Assembly (NCBI GenBank): GCA_027600665.1
Contig: JADGJL010000977.1
Location: 1 to 10,061, forward strand
DNA length: 10,061 nt
Source of the DNA: Irineochytrium annulatum
Lineage: Eukaryota > Chytridiomycota > Chytridiomycetes > Chytridiales > Chytridiaceae
Direction of reading: 5' to 3'
Each line of letters begins with the position of its first letter. The first letter of the stretch is position 1. The notes beneath the pieces were generated by a model. That model was not told where the DNA came from, did no database searches, and was given only the letters and a program-made list of their open reading frames with translations. Shown piece by piece: positions 1 through 7,354 of the stretch. A program made the translations under genes and the position numbers.

Positions 1-2363
1 CCCTCCCGCCTTCTCTCAAAAGCCTCCATTGTGACCGCCCCGATCCTTGCGCAGAAGCTTGCCATCCTCTCATCGCCTCCCACCACCTCCACAACCAAGT
101 GCTCCACCGCGCCACCACCGTCCTTCCTCGCCCGCCCCACCATCCGCCCCGCGAGATCCCGCGCCAGGTGCACGCCCTGCGCCGCCATCATGCGCGCGCC
201 GAACTGGCCCACACGAAGGTTGCCGGTGGACGCGTCGATGGAGCCCGTGAGGAACGCGACGAGGACATGATCAGTAGCCGACGGCGGTGGATCGGTCTCG
301 CCGCCCAGGTCGGGCTGCGGGGACGCAGGCCCGCCGGCGCGGAGCGTCGAGGCGCGGGTCCGCTTGCGGGGGATGCGGGGGATGTAGGCCAGTGCAAGAT
401 ATGACCTGTGCTGGGTGGTGTCGGAGGATGGCGAGATCCCAAGATCACGTTCGACCTCTCGCCATGCGTCATCCACGGCCGCGCGCACGGCATCCATATC
501 GCGGCATGCTGAGTGCTCGGCCTCCATGGACCGTGGGTTCGCAAGCAAGGACGTCGACCCATCAGAGAGGACGGCGCGCATCTCCGTCAGGAGGTCCGGC
601 GTGATGAGCGCGTTCGCCGACATGGCGACCTCGTGAAGCCTGTACGAGACCGGGGCGTCCCCAAACCTCACATGGCTAAGTCCGCATGTCCGCCTTCCGG
701 GGGTGAAAAGCTCGATGGGGCGATACTTGCCCGTCCGGTGCTTCCCGCCGCCCCCGCACTCGGTGCAAAAGGCGTACTTCTCGCGACAGCCAGCGCAGAC
801 CACCTCGATGCTGACCTCCCCTGAACCACCACCACCTTCCTCCTCATCCCCGTCCGCACTCGCGCTACCCGCGCGACCGGCCGCATCACCGGCGTTGACG
901 CGCACACCGCCATACCCGATCCCCTTCCTGCACACATCACAGACGACCCTCTCCCACCCACCGGCTCTGCCGACCTGCTTCCTCTTCCGTCCCCTGCCCG
1001 CAACGCCGCCGCTACTGCCGGCCACCGACGTCGCGATCCCGACGCCATCGCGGTCCCCGACACCGCAGTTATCGCACCGCACCTCGACGACACATCCACT
1101 CGAGCCGCCATCGTCCCCCATCGCCGCCCGGGTGCCCCTCAGCACCATTGTGGCGACGGCGTTAGTGCATGACGCGCACGCGCCAGGCTCCTCGAGGATG
1201 ACGCGACGGCCGTACGTCGTCACGCGTCGGACGGAGGAGATGGTCGGCAATGGACTGGGCAGGGTCGTGACGAAGCGACGCGAGGTCGGCGATGCTGCGC
1301 GGCGGCGGCGTTTCGATGCGGTCGGCACCGTGGTGGTGTCGTCGTCGGCGAAAGGAGTTGCGGGGAAGGGGGGCGCCGGTTGAAGCGGATGCTGGGTTTG
1401 GGCCTGAGGAAGGAGAAGCGCATCGAGCTGCGACGCGGGTGAGAGTGTGGAAGGCATGGTGCTCGTCCATCGTACGTCCGGGAATAAGGATAGCTCGACG
1501 GGATTGTTCAAGAGCTCATCAAGAGATGTGGCCGGGCTCGACGCGGCCGTGAGTACAGCCGATGGTGGGGTCGAGGTCGCGCGCGATGACGTGGATGCGG
1601 AATTGGTGGCGGTAACGCATGCAGCCGCGACGGCCGCCGCGCTGATGTTGGTGATGAAATCGGCGTGGGGTGCGAACTCTGCGAAGTCGGGTTGTGTTGG
1701 CGGTGGTGGAGGCAGCTGGGACTGGGAGGGGTGGTGGAAGTGGTTGGGGTTGAACTGCGGCGCGAAGGAGATGGGGAAGGGTAAGGTCGGGATTGTGAGG
1801 TTTGGTGAGGCTATGGTGGGAGGACAGGCTTAGACAGATGCCAGCAGATGGTGGTATAAGTAGCACGTACCGGAGTCTTGACTAGTCGACGCTGTCTCTC
1901 TGGCAGTCAGTCCTATGCCTACTCCACTATTCGCCAAACCAGTGGCCCCGAAACCTCCGAGTCCAACTCCATTGAGTCCCACCAATCCACTCCTGCTGAG
2001 AACGTCCTCCTCCTCCTTCCTCGCCCTCCTCCCCTCATTCAACAGCCTGAGTCCCAGCAGGATCTGATCCGGCGTGGACGTCCCATTCCTCACTCCGTTC
2101 AGTAAAGCCTGTTGCAACCCTTCCAATCCACGCGACAGTACTCCCGGCGTGAAGAGGACGGGCGATTGCTGGCTCTGTTGTTGTTGGCTGTGCGGGCTCT
2201 GATGCATCGGCTGCTGTTGCGAATGGACGCCAAGGGTCCTAAACGCGTCGCTCGCCGCGCTGAGCCCGGACGCCGTCGGCAGCACGTTGACACCACCGAT
2301 GGCCCGGTTGGCCCCATCGAGCATGGTCGTCGTCGTCGAAGGGGAGGGCAGGGACGACAGCAT
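1..2363 (-). CDS. Cysteine-rich, probably nuclear zinc-binding protein (3' end cut by window edge)
   Basis: Two exons are joined on the minus strand: 2363-1871 and 1810-1. The intron 1870-1811 (60 nt) starts GTACGT and ends TAG; without splicing an in-frame stop appears at once. The joined frame stays open to the window edge, giving at least 767 residues from the ATG at 2363. Residues 47-68 are rich in Q and H, and about 76-119 form a leucine-rich, likely helical stretch (RGLEGLQQALL, LGLRLLNEGRRARK). A P/S/T-rich region follows, with a basic KRRRR cluster at 331-335. CxxC pairs lie at C376/C379, C410/C413, C455/C458, C503/C506 and C513/C516. After them comes CGGGGKHRTGKYRP...GRRTCGLSH, with C540. 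This resembles an uncharacterised fungal family recalled from memory, not from a search. The end (about 678-767) could be a GNAT-like fold, which is a weak inference. Zinc binding is inferred from cysteine spacing; function is unknown. Confidence 0.8.
1811..1870 (-). other. Intron of the cysteine-rich gene
   Basis: This 60-nt intron has donor GTACGT at 1870-1865 and acceptor TAG at 1813-1811, with a CTAAG branch-like site about 20 nt before the acceptor. It splits a glycine/alanine codon in phase 1. Removing it joins a frame of 164 codons to one of more than 600 codons, which is the main evidence that it is real. Confidence 0.85.
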
Positions 2364-2603
2364 GGCGCTCAGGTAGTTGGCGCCCGTGGCGAAGGGGTGG
2401 CCGGATGACGCGTCCTGGCTCGAGGTGGCAGCCGCGGCGGAGGTGGCAGGCGCAGCGGCGTAGGAGAACGGATTGAAGCGGTGTGGGGTGGAGGAGGTCG
2501 AGTCAGACCAGGGCGCGGGCGGGGGCTCGCGTTCGGGCGGAATTGCGACGGTCTTGATGGCTGGTGATGGATGTGGAGTGAGTGGACCGACGAGGTCCGA
2601 TCC
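2364..2603 (-). other. In-frame open extension upstream of the chosen ATG, without any AUG
   Basis: Upstream of the ATG at 2363 the same frame stays open for 80 codons, back to a TAA at 2606-2604. The translation looks protein-like (for example PWSDSTSSTPHRFNPFSY, then HPFATGANYLSAM). No ATG occurs in any frame of the minus strand between 2364 and about 3180. It is either a long 5' leader, coding sequence begun at a near-cognate codon (an ATC follows GCC in a fair context, at AIKTVAIPP), or an exon joined to a start further upstream. The sequence alone does not decide. Confidence 0.4.
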
Positions 2604-2670
2604 TTATGGGTCCGTCTGTTCTGTTCGATATTGATTAAGATCTCGTCTCAATTCCCCGTCTCGCTAGAAT

Positions 2671-2677
2671 CTTTATA
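2671..2677 (-). promoter_or_regulatory. TATA box for the cysteine-rich gene
   Basis: The minus strand reads TATAAAG here. A transcript starting about 30 nt downstream (near 2640) would have a leader of about 280 nt before the ATG at 2363, with no upstream AUG in it. The assignment rests on motif and position only. Confidence 0.5.
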
Positions 2678-3838
2678 CGTGGCCGAGTTACCCACCTGGC
2701 AATGGCGGCTGCGGATGCGGGACGTGACTTGCGGGGTTTCCCTTTCTTGTATTTCGCGACACGGCTCACTTTCGTGGGTCTCCGCCAACGGAGATAACCA
2801 GCGAATAGGCGTGATATGTGATATGTGGCTCTTTCACGCTTCCGTCAGACCGGTCGGGTTGACACGTCTTTCGAATAGAAGCCCTGCGGTGACTTCGCCG
2901 GTGGGTGGGTGAGCGGCCAACTTAAGAAGACACAGAGGCTGCTGCGTGCTGAGGCTTTGTAAGCGAGCAAGGGACAGAAGGCGTGCTGAGCCAACGACGT
3001 GCCGACGTGCCGACGTGCCGACGTAATTGGAGCAGATGATCGACGGACGTGGAGGTTGCGTGGATGTCGAGGTCGGCAGGCGGTGACAGTTGATGATGTC
3101 CAGCGCGAAGGCTGGCACAAAAACCTCTTTTATCGGCGGCCACAACTACTTTACATAAAATATCCACTTCTACAAGTCCATCCCGTCCTTCATGGGCGGG
3201 CAGGCTCGGTTGTCCATGCATACGTTGCTCCCTGGCCTCCACTGATGTATATTCGTGGCCTTCAGCGCCAGGGGCTCAGCTCAACCCCGAAACAACCCGA
3301 GAGGCGGTGGCTTCGTTGCCATGCGCCTGTCAGGGTCCGGACATGTCATCAATGCCGCAGCCATGTGGAAAACAACAGGTGGAAGCGAGATGCCGTTGGT
3401 GATGGGGTTTGAGGCTATGGGCCCAAGACGAGCATGTTTTGCGAAGTGGTTGTGAGGAGCATGGGCACGACGTGTCGTGTCCACTTCACGAGCCACAACA
3501 GAACATCACTTGGCACGCCGTCATAGTGGGTGTTGTCCTCCTTCCCACCACCGCGACGGTGGACCCTTCAATTCACGACCTTCCACCTGAACTGCCTACT
3601 TTCCATGCGCATCTCGAGCAAGGACAGCGACGCGACCTCCGCGACGGACAGGGGCGTGAGAACGTGAGAAGCCATGTTGAGAACCTCTGCCATTTTTTCC
3701 CATTGGTATCATGTCTCTTATGCTTTGTTATCCCGTTTATCCTACCCGCGGGGGAATGTGCCACCTTAACTTTACCAAGCTCCATGACTCAGCAAGGCAC
3801 AAATTGACGGTTGTCGACACGAGGGTCCCACTATAGCA
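2678..3838. other. Intergenic region between divergent genes, no supported gene
   Basis: This stretch separates the leftward cysteine-rich gene from the rightward small gene. Open frames occur on both strands, but they overlap each other, mostly lack good ATG starts, and show no recognisable domain. The only structures noted are an 8-bp tandem repeat near 3000 and a pair of short minus-strand frames at 3418-3693. Much of it is probably promoter or spacer DNA. Confidence 0.6.
2996..3024. repeat. 8-bp tandem repeat (GCCGACGT), about 3.6 copies
   Basis: A partial unit (GACGT, 2996-3000) is followed by three perfect GCCGACGT units at 3001-3008, 3009-3016 and 3017-3024. Each unit holds a GACGT core, which is half of a CRE-type bZIP site. 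It lies in intergenic DNA about 630 bp upstream of the cysteine-rich gene's ATG and about 1.1 kb upstream of the small gene. It could be a simple microsatellite or a cluster of binding half-sites. Confidence 0.85.
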
Positions 3839-3844
3839 CGCATC

Positions 3845-3888
3845 CCATTGGACGGTTCGACCAACCCTCGTTCACGTGGAGGACGTCA
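3845..3888 (+). promoter_or_regulatory. Upstream elements of the small gene: inverted CCAAT, CACGTG, GACGTCA
   Basis: Three classic eukaryotic elements lie within 44 bp. CCATTGG at 3845-3851 is a CCAAT box on the other strand. CACGTG at 3873-3878 is an E-box of the bHLH type. GACGTCA at 3882-3888 is a CRE/ATF-like bZIP site. They sit about 80 to 120 bp upstream of a TATA-like element and about 235 to 280 bp upstream of the small gene's ATG. Binding is not shown by sequence. Confidence 0.5.
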
Positions 3889-3965
3889 TCAACCTTGTGG
3901 CCCAGCTTCGCACTCCGCCTTATTTTTCATGACGGACGATAAGTCGGATCACCGCGCAGTCGGGA

Positions 3966-3973
3966 TTTAAAAG
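3966..3973 (+). promoter_or_regulatory. TATA-like element (TTTAAAAG) of the small gene
   Basis: TTTAAAAG stands about 150 bp upstream of the ATG at 4123. Downstream of it the sequence becomes a C-rich, G-poor leader with CAACCCA-type repeats up to the ATG, as expected for a fungal 5' UTR starting near 4000. Confidence 0.5.
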
Positions 3974-4122
3974 GCCCGCAGAGGATCCCCTGCCCCTCAC
4001 CATCATCCATCCAGTCCAGCGACCTCGCCTCCCCTCTTATCGAAGCATCCATTCCACCCCTCGCACCTCGCTCATTCCTCACCACCAACCCAGCAACCCA
4101 GCAACCACCAACCCAACCAACT

Positions 4123-4392
4123 ATGCCCCACCGCAACAGCCCCGGCGCCATCTCGTCGCTCTCGCACAAGGTATCTATCAACCCAGAGTGCCTCCCGTCG
4201 GCTTTGCCCCCTGCCTACTTGTACTAACTAACGCCATCTACGTCCTTCCCTTAGCACTCGTTCTTTGCCCACCCCACAAGCCCCGTCGAGTCGGCAGCCG
4301 ACCACGGCCTCCCCCTCTCAAGAACCGCGACCGCCACCTCGAACGCGAGCACAAAGAAGTGGGGATGGTTCGTGAGGCTGTTCAAGTGGTGA
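4123..4392 (+). CDS. Small two-exon gene, 61-residue protein of unknown function
   Basis: Exon 1 is 4123-4170 (MPHRNSPGAISSLSHK) and exon 2 is 4255-4392. The 84-nt intron 4171-4254 begins GTATCT, ends TTAG, and holds a perfect TACTAAC branch site at 4222-4228, about 28 nt before the acceptor; splicing is in phase 0. The spliced protein is 61 residues, S/T/A-rich and hydrophilic in the middle, and ends in a short aromatic cationic stretch, KKWGWFVRLFKW, next to the TGA. That tail could be an amphipathic membrane-binding helix. There is no signal peptide. Support comes from the promoter elements upstream, the C-rich leader, the textbook intron signals and GC-rich third positions. I do not recognise the family. 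Because neither exon is long, simple frame scanning would miss it. Confidence 0.65.
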
Positions 4393-4400
4393 AAGGTCTC

Positions 4401-4505
4401 CCCGTTACCGCTTTGACCTGAAGAAGAATTGGGGGAAGAAGAGGGGGGAGGGGGGGTGGAAGTGTGTTTTTCCCGTTACTGCTATGACCTGCTATCACCC
4501 GTTAC
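4401..4505 (+). repeat. Repeated CCCGTTAC element in the 3' flank of the small gene
   Basis: A 20-base element at 4401-4420 (CCCGTTACCGCTTTGACCTG) recurs at 4472-4491 with two changes, C to T and T to A. A third, truncated CCCGTTAC lies at 4498-4505. The first copy starts eight bases after the small gene's stop codon, so all copies probably lie in its 3' UTR or just beyond. Confidence 0.75.
4421..4462 (+). other. Purine-only-like, G-rich tract
   Basis: Between the two long copies of the repeated element lies a purine tract with runs of five (4431-4435), six (4443-4448) and seven (4450-4456) guanines. It could form a G-quadruplex in DNA or RNA if one long run supplies two G-columns. It may equally be simple low-complexity drift. 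Confidence 0.5.
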
Positions 4506-5687
4506 GTTACGACAACACCTTACTTAAGCTATGAGGATTTTTTTCTTGTTAGTCACTTTTACTCCATGTTTTTCGCGACGCCATTTTATTTTATTTTCGA
4601 TACTTGCTATTTGTTGTAATTACTCTGCCCCTGACCCATTCTTCTCCTCCTTGCTAAACTCAAATTACACAAACATGAGACCCACAAAAAAGCATCTTGA
4701 ACAAGTTGGCAATTTTTTGTCGAGATATTCATGAACAAGTTGCTATCATAATTCCATAGCATCGAACAGTCCCTGTAAGCAGTCCCACCACATACCTTCA
4801 GGTGTCCATTTCAAGTTGGTAATGTACCGTAACGTCGCTGTCATGCCTATAAAACCATTCCCAAATATCCGAATGTCACCGTTGCAGTCACCGCAACTGT
4901 TAGTCACTGGCCGAGCTGCATTCTTGACCGATTAATAGGGGGCGACACGGTCAAAATAAAACATCAAGAGAGCGATATTCCCACGCGCCAAATAGAAAAA
5001 GAACATAAAAAAAAAGAAAGAAATGGGGTATGGGACAAAACTGGTCTTCAGTGAAGACAACATGGTCTCGCGCTTTTCAGCCAGCCGTTGTAAATAAGCG
5101 AAGACGCGGCAGTTGCTACACATACACAAGCGCCTCGTAGTACATCGCGCTTGGCGGACCGTCGAACAACCCCCGAATGCCGAGCGACGGTCAAGCACGA
5201 CCACACCTGTTGATGAATCATTTGGCTGCACCTGATGTGAGGTCCATGAATGGCGGCTAACAACCCAAATCAGCGACATACAACATACCATACAGCGCAC
5301 CGAAGACATACTTGACGTACCCCGTGGCCACCTACCGTCTCCACTGCAACGGCTTCTACGGAAGCCATCAAACCATTTAAACCTTTGGTGCATGATGCGT
5401 CCAAGCTTCCGTCGCATCCCCAGCTCCTCTTGTTCCGTACCCAGCGCGCCAGCAGCATCGCGAGCGGCATCGAGCGCAGGTATCGCCGTCCGACGCGATC
5501 CGGCGCGATCGCAGACCAACCCACTGTCCGTCGATCACCGCGCGAGTAAGCCGATCCCGACAAACAGCCGTCGTCCAACCCAACACGGTCCCGCAGTTAA
5601 GGTGGACGTCCCTCGCGCGCGGGTTGGTGCTCTGGGGTGTGTCGCGGATCCATTATCATTTTCGTCGTTGTGCAACGCGACCGACGT
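4463..5687. other. Intergenic region, no supported gene
   Basis: 4510-4740 is T-rich and may belong to the small gene's 3' end. Around 4980-5030 there is an A-rich stretch. Longer open frames between 4932 and 5586 on the minus strand start at non-ATG codons and change character midway from Ala/Arg-rich to Cys- and Phe-rich, so they are not accepted as genes. No RNA gene or mobile element was recognised. Confidence 0.55.
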
Positions 5688-5767
5688 GCGCTTTTTCCTT
5701 ACTTTCGTCACCCCCTCCCCCATCTCTCTCCCGTCAACCCGTTCTTGGTCACCTCCTTTCACATCGC
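5688..5767 (+). promoter_or_regulatory. Pyrimidine-rich leader/promoter tract of tropomyosin
   Basis: The 80 bases before the tropomyosin ATG are strongly C/T-rich on the plus strand (runs such as CCCCCTCCCCC and CTCTCTCCC). CT-rich tracts next to the start are typical of well-expressed fungal genes. No TATA box was seen. The ATG context is GCAATGG, with a purine at -3 and G at +4. Confidence 0.45.
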
Positions 5768-5768
5768 A

Positions 5769-6541
5769 ATGGACAAGATCAAGGAGGTACGTCGCCGCGG
5801 GCTCGATCTTTCACGCATGCAGTCGCTTCCTTCGCCGACTTCGTTGTGTTGTCCCCCCGTGAACGTGATCCTAACTCGCTGGCCAACCCCGTTACCCCCC
5901 CTTAAATCTTCCACAGAAACTCGAGAAGCTCCGCATCGAGTCGGATGCCAACAACCAGCGCGCCGAGAAGGCCGAGACGGAGGCCAAGGAGCTCCGGGCC
6001 GAGCTCGCGAAAAAGGAGACCGAGGTCCAGACCCTGAACAACCGGATCACCCTTCTGCAGATGGACCTCGAGAGGACCGAGAAGAGGGTTGAGGAGGTTA
6101 AGCTGAGGAAGGTGGAGGACGACAAGGAGGGGAGCCAGATCGATGTGTTGACGAGGAAGGGTGCGTTTCCATCGTTTGTGTGATGCGTTACTTTTATCTC
6201 GTTGTGCTGATCGATTGTTTCCTTTTTTGTCTTACAGTCCAACTTCTTGAGCACCAGCTGGAGGAGAAGGAGAAGGGCTGGCGGGAGTCGACCGACAAGT
6301 GAGCCTTTTTTTTATTTTGCGTTTTCTACCAAAACATTATTGTGTACTTGTATGCTGACGGAGAAATTTCATCTTCAGAGCGCGCGCACTCGAGGTCCAC
6401 GCCGAGCACCACGAGCGCAAGGCGAAGCAGGTCGACAACGAGAAAATGGAGCTCGAGAAGAAGTACGAGGAGCTCCAGATGAAGTACAATGGCATCAAGG
6501 GGGAGCTCGAGTCCACCCTCAAGTCGCTCGAGGACCTTTGA
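5769..6541 (+). CDS. Tropomyosin (fungal, 161 aa)
   Basis: Four exons are joined: 5769-5786, 5917-6160, 6238-6298 and 6379-6541. The introns are 5787-5916 (130 nt), 6161-6237 (77 nt) and 6299-6378 (80 nt), with donors GTACGT, GTGCGT and GTGAGC, all ending AG, and CTAAC/CTGAC-type branch sites at 5871-5875 and 6355-6359. The product is 161 residues, the same length as fission yeast Cdc8 and budding yeast Tpm2. It begins MDKIKEKLEKLRIESDA, the usual start of fungal tropomyosins, and is an unbroken E/K/L heptad coiled coil with almost no Pro or Gly until the end (KSLEDL). Tropomyosin dimers lie along actin filaments and support formin-built cables, polarised growth and the cytokinetic ring. The MD start fits NatB-type N-terminal acetylation (family knowledge). 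The first exon is only six codons, so frame scanning shows only fragments. Confidence 0.93.
5787..5916 (+). other. Tropomyosin intron 1
   Basis: This 130-nt phase-0 intron lies directly after the sixth codon (MDKIKE). It has donor GTACGT, a CTAAC branch-like site at 5871-5875, a CT-rich 3' part and acceptor CACAG. It is the longest intron in the window. Confidence 0.9.
6161..6237 (+). other. Tropomyosin intron 2
   Basis: This 77-nt phase-1 intron has donor GTGCGT and acceptor TTACAG preceded by a T-rich tract. A CTGAT branch-like site lies about 30 nt before the acceptor. Splicing restores the coiled coil at TRKVQLLEHQLEE. Confidence 0.9.
6299..6378 (+). other. Tropomyosin intron 3
   Basis: This 80-nt phase-2 intron has donor GTGAGC, CTGAC at 6355-6359 and acceptor TTCAG. 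The joined codon is AAA (K108), and the coil continues as STDKARALEVHAEHHERK. Confidence 0.9.
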
Positions 6542-7354
6542 AGAGAGCGCTTACGCCCGCACCCTGTTTGAGAATGCACGCCTACTTCACCCGGAAGTGC
6601 GTGCAAACACGACTGATAATCGGCCATCTTTAATCCTTACCCGACTCGCTCTTACACACGATCATTCCCCTTCTCACTGTAATCGATCGGCATCCCTCTA
6701 ACTCATCGCACCTCACCCAATTTAAAAAATTTCTCTCCTTGAAAGAGCCTGCCTGCCTAGAATGCCTATTTGCATCCCCTATCAATGTCATCCCTTTTGT
6801 GGCGATTTTCCCTGTTCTCTCGTTGTTGCGTTGCGCTGAGGGTTCCCAGAATTTTGGTGATCTTCAGCAAGAATGTTCGCTGTTTGCTAAAGTTATCTGT
6901 GCTGGGTTTTTGCTTTCTGTTATCGTCTTGGTTTTCCCTGCCGTGTGTGTGTGTGTCGTTCATCTTTCCCTTTTCTTTGTCGCTCCTGTGCTTCTGTTTG
7001 TTTATTTTTATTGATTCTCATAGAATTGATGTCCTCACGAAATGTCCACGTTGGTTGCTTTCTCCCATGAAGGACAGAATATCTCTCACCTTCACGTTAC
7101 TTCATATTTACCTCACTTTGCCATCTACTGCGCAACATGATCGAATCCGTCGGGGCATTCGAGACCGCTGTCTTGGCCAAGGCTTCGCACCGCAGGTCCT
7201 TGAAATGCTGTGCTACTCCGAAACCTAATCCCTTTGCATATCACCTCACAAAAGGACGGCAAAAAAGTCCCATTGCCACCACCTTGGTTGATCCTCGTCC
7301 TCGACGCCGTCCTCATTCGCGAAGTCCTCATACTAGCTGGTTCTGATCCCGATC
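6542..7354 (+). other. Tropomyosin 3' flank and upstream region of the ENPP-like gene
   Basis: This is T-rich, low-complexity DNA. It probably holds the tropomyosin 3' UTR and polyadenylation site, then the promoter of the next gene, both on the plus strand. A (GT)7 run lies at 6943-6956. Open frames between 6739 and 7228 encode Phe/Leu/Val-rich sequence that merely reflects the T-richness. No clear TATA box was found before 7355. Confidence 0.55.
6943..6956. repeat. (GT)7 microsatellite
   Basis: Seven GT dinucleotides stand in the T-rich spacer between tropomyosin and the ENPP-like gene. It is a short, simple repeat with no further structure. Confidence 0.85.

Noticed and set aside
703..1383. 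Long plus-strand open frame of 226 codons
   Set aside because: It is a shadow of the GC-rich minus-strand exon, which has the coherent CxxC motifs and is open over 1.8 kb.
3468..3481. Near-palindrome CACGAC-GT-GTCGTG
   Set aside because: Six-base arms are expected by chance in GC-rich DNA; there is no T-tract or gene end that would make it a functional hairpin.
3409..3807. Plus-strand open frame of 132 codons in the intergenic region
   Set aside because: It has no domain, no promoter placed in front of it and no splice logic, and it overlaps competing minus-strand frames; left as unsupported.
3852..3866. GGTTCGA resembling a tRNA B box
   Set aside because: The bases after it do not fit the B-box consensus, and no A box or cloverleaf could be drawn upstream.
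4932..5519. Long open frame on the minus strand (195 codons)
   Set aside because: It begins at a TTG rather than an ATG, its composition changes midway to Cys/Phe-rich sequence, it crosses T-rich and A-rich low-complexity DNA, and it has no recognisable domain or splice pattern.
5392..5862. Plus-strand open frame overlapping the tropomyosin start
   Set aside because: It runs through the CT-rich leader, the tropomyosin first exon and its intron in another frame; the spliced tropomyosin explains the locus.
6739..7228. Hydrophobic, Phe/Val-rich overlapping frames that look like membrane proteins
   Set aside because: Hydrophobicity follows from T-rich 3' UTR sequence; the frames lack ATG starts in good context and overlap each other.
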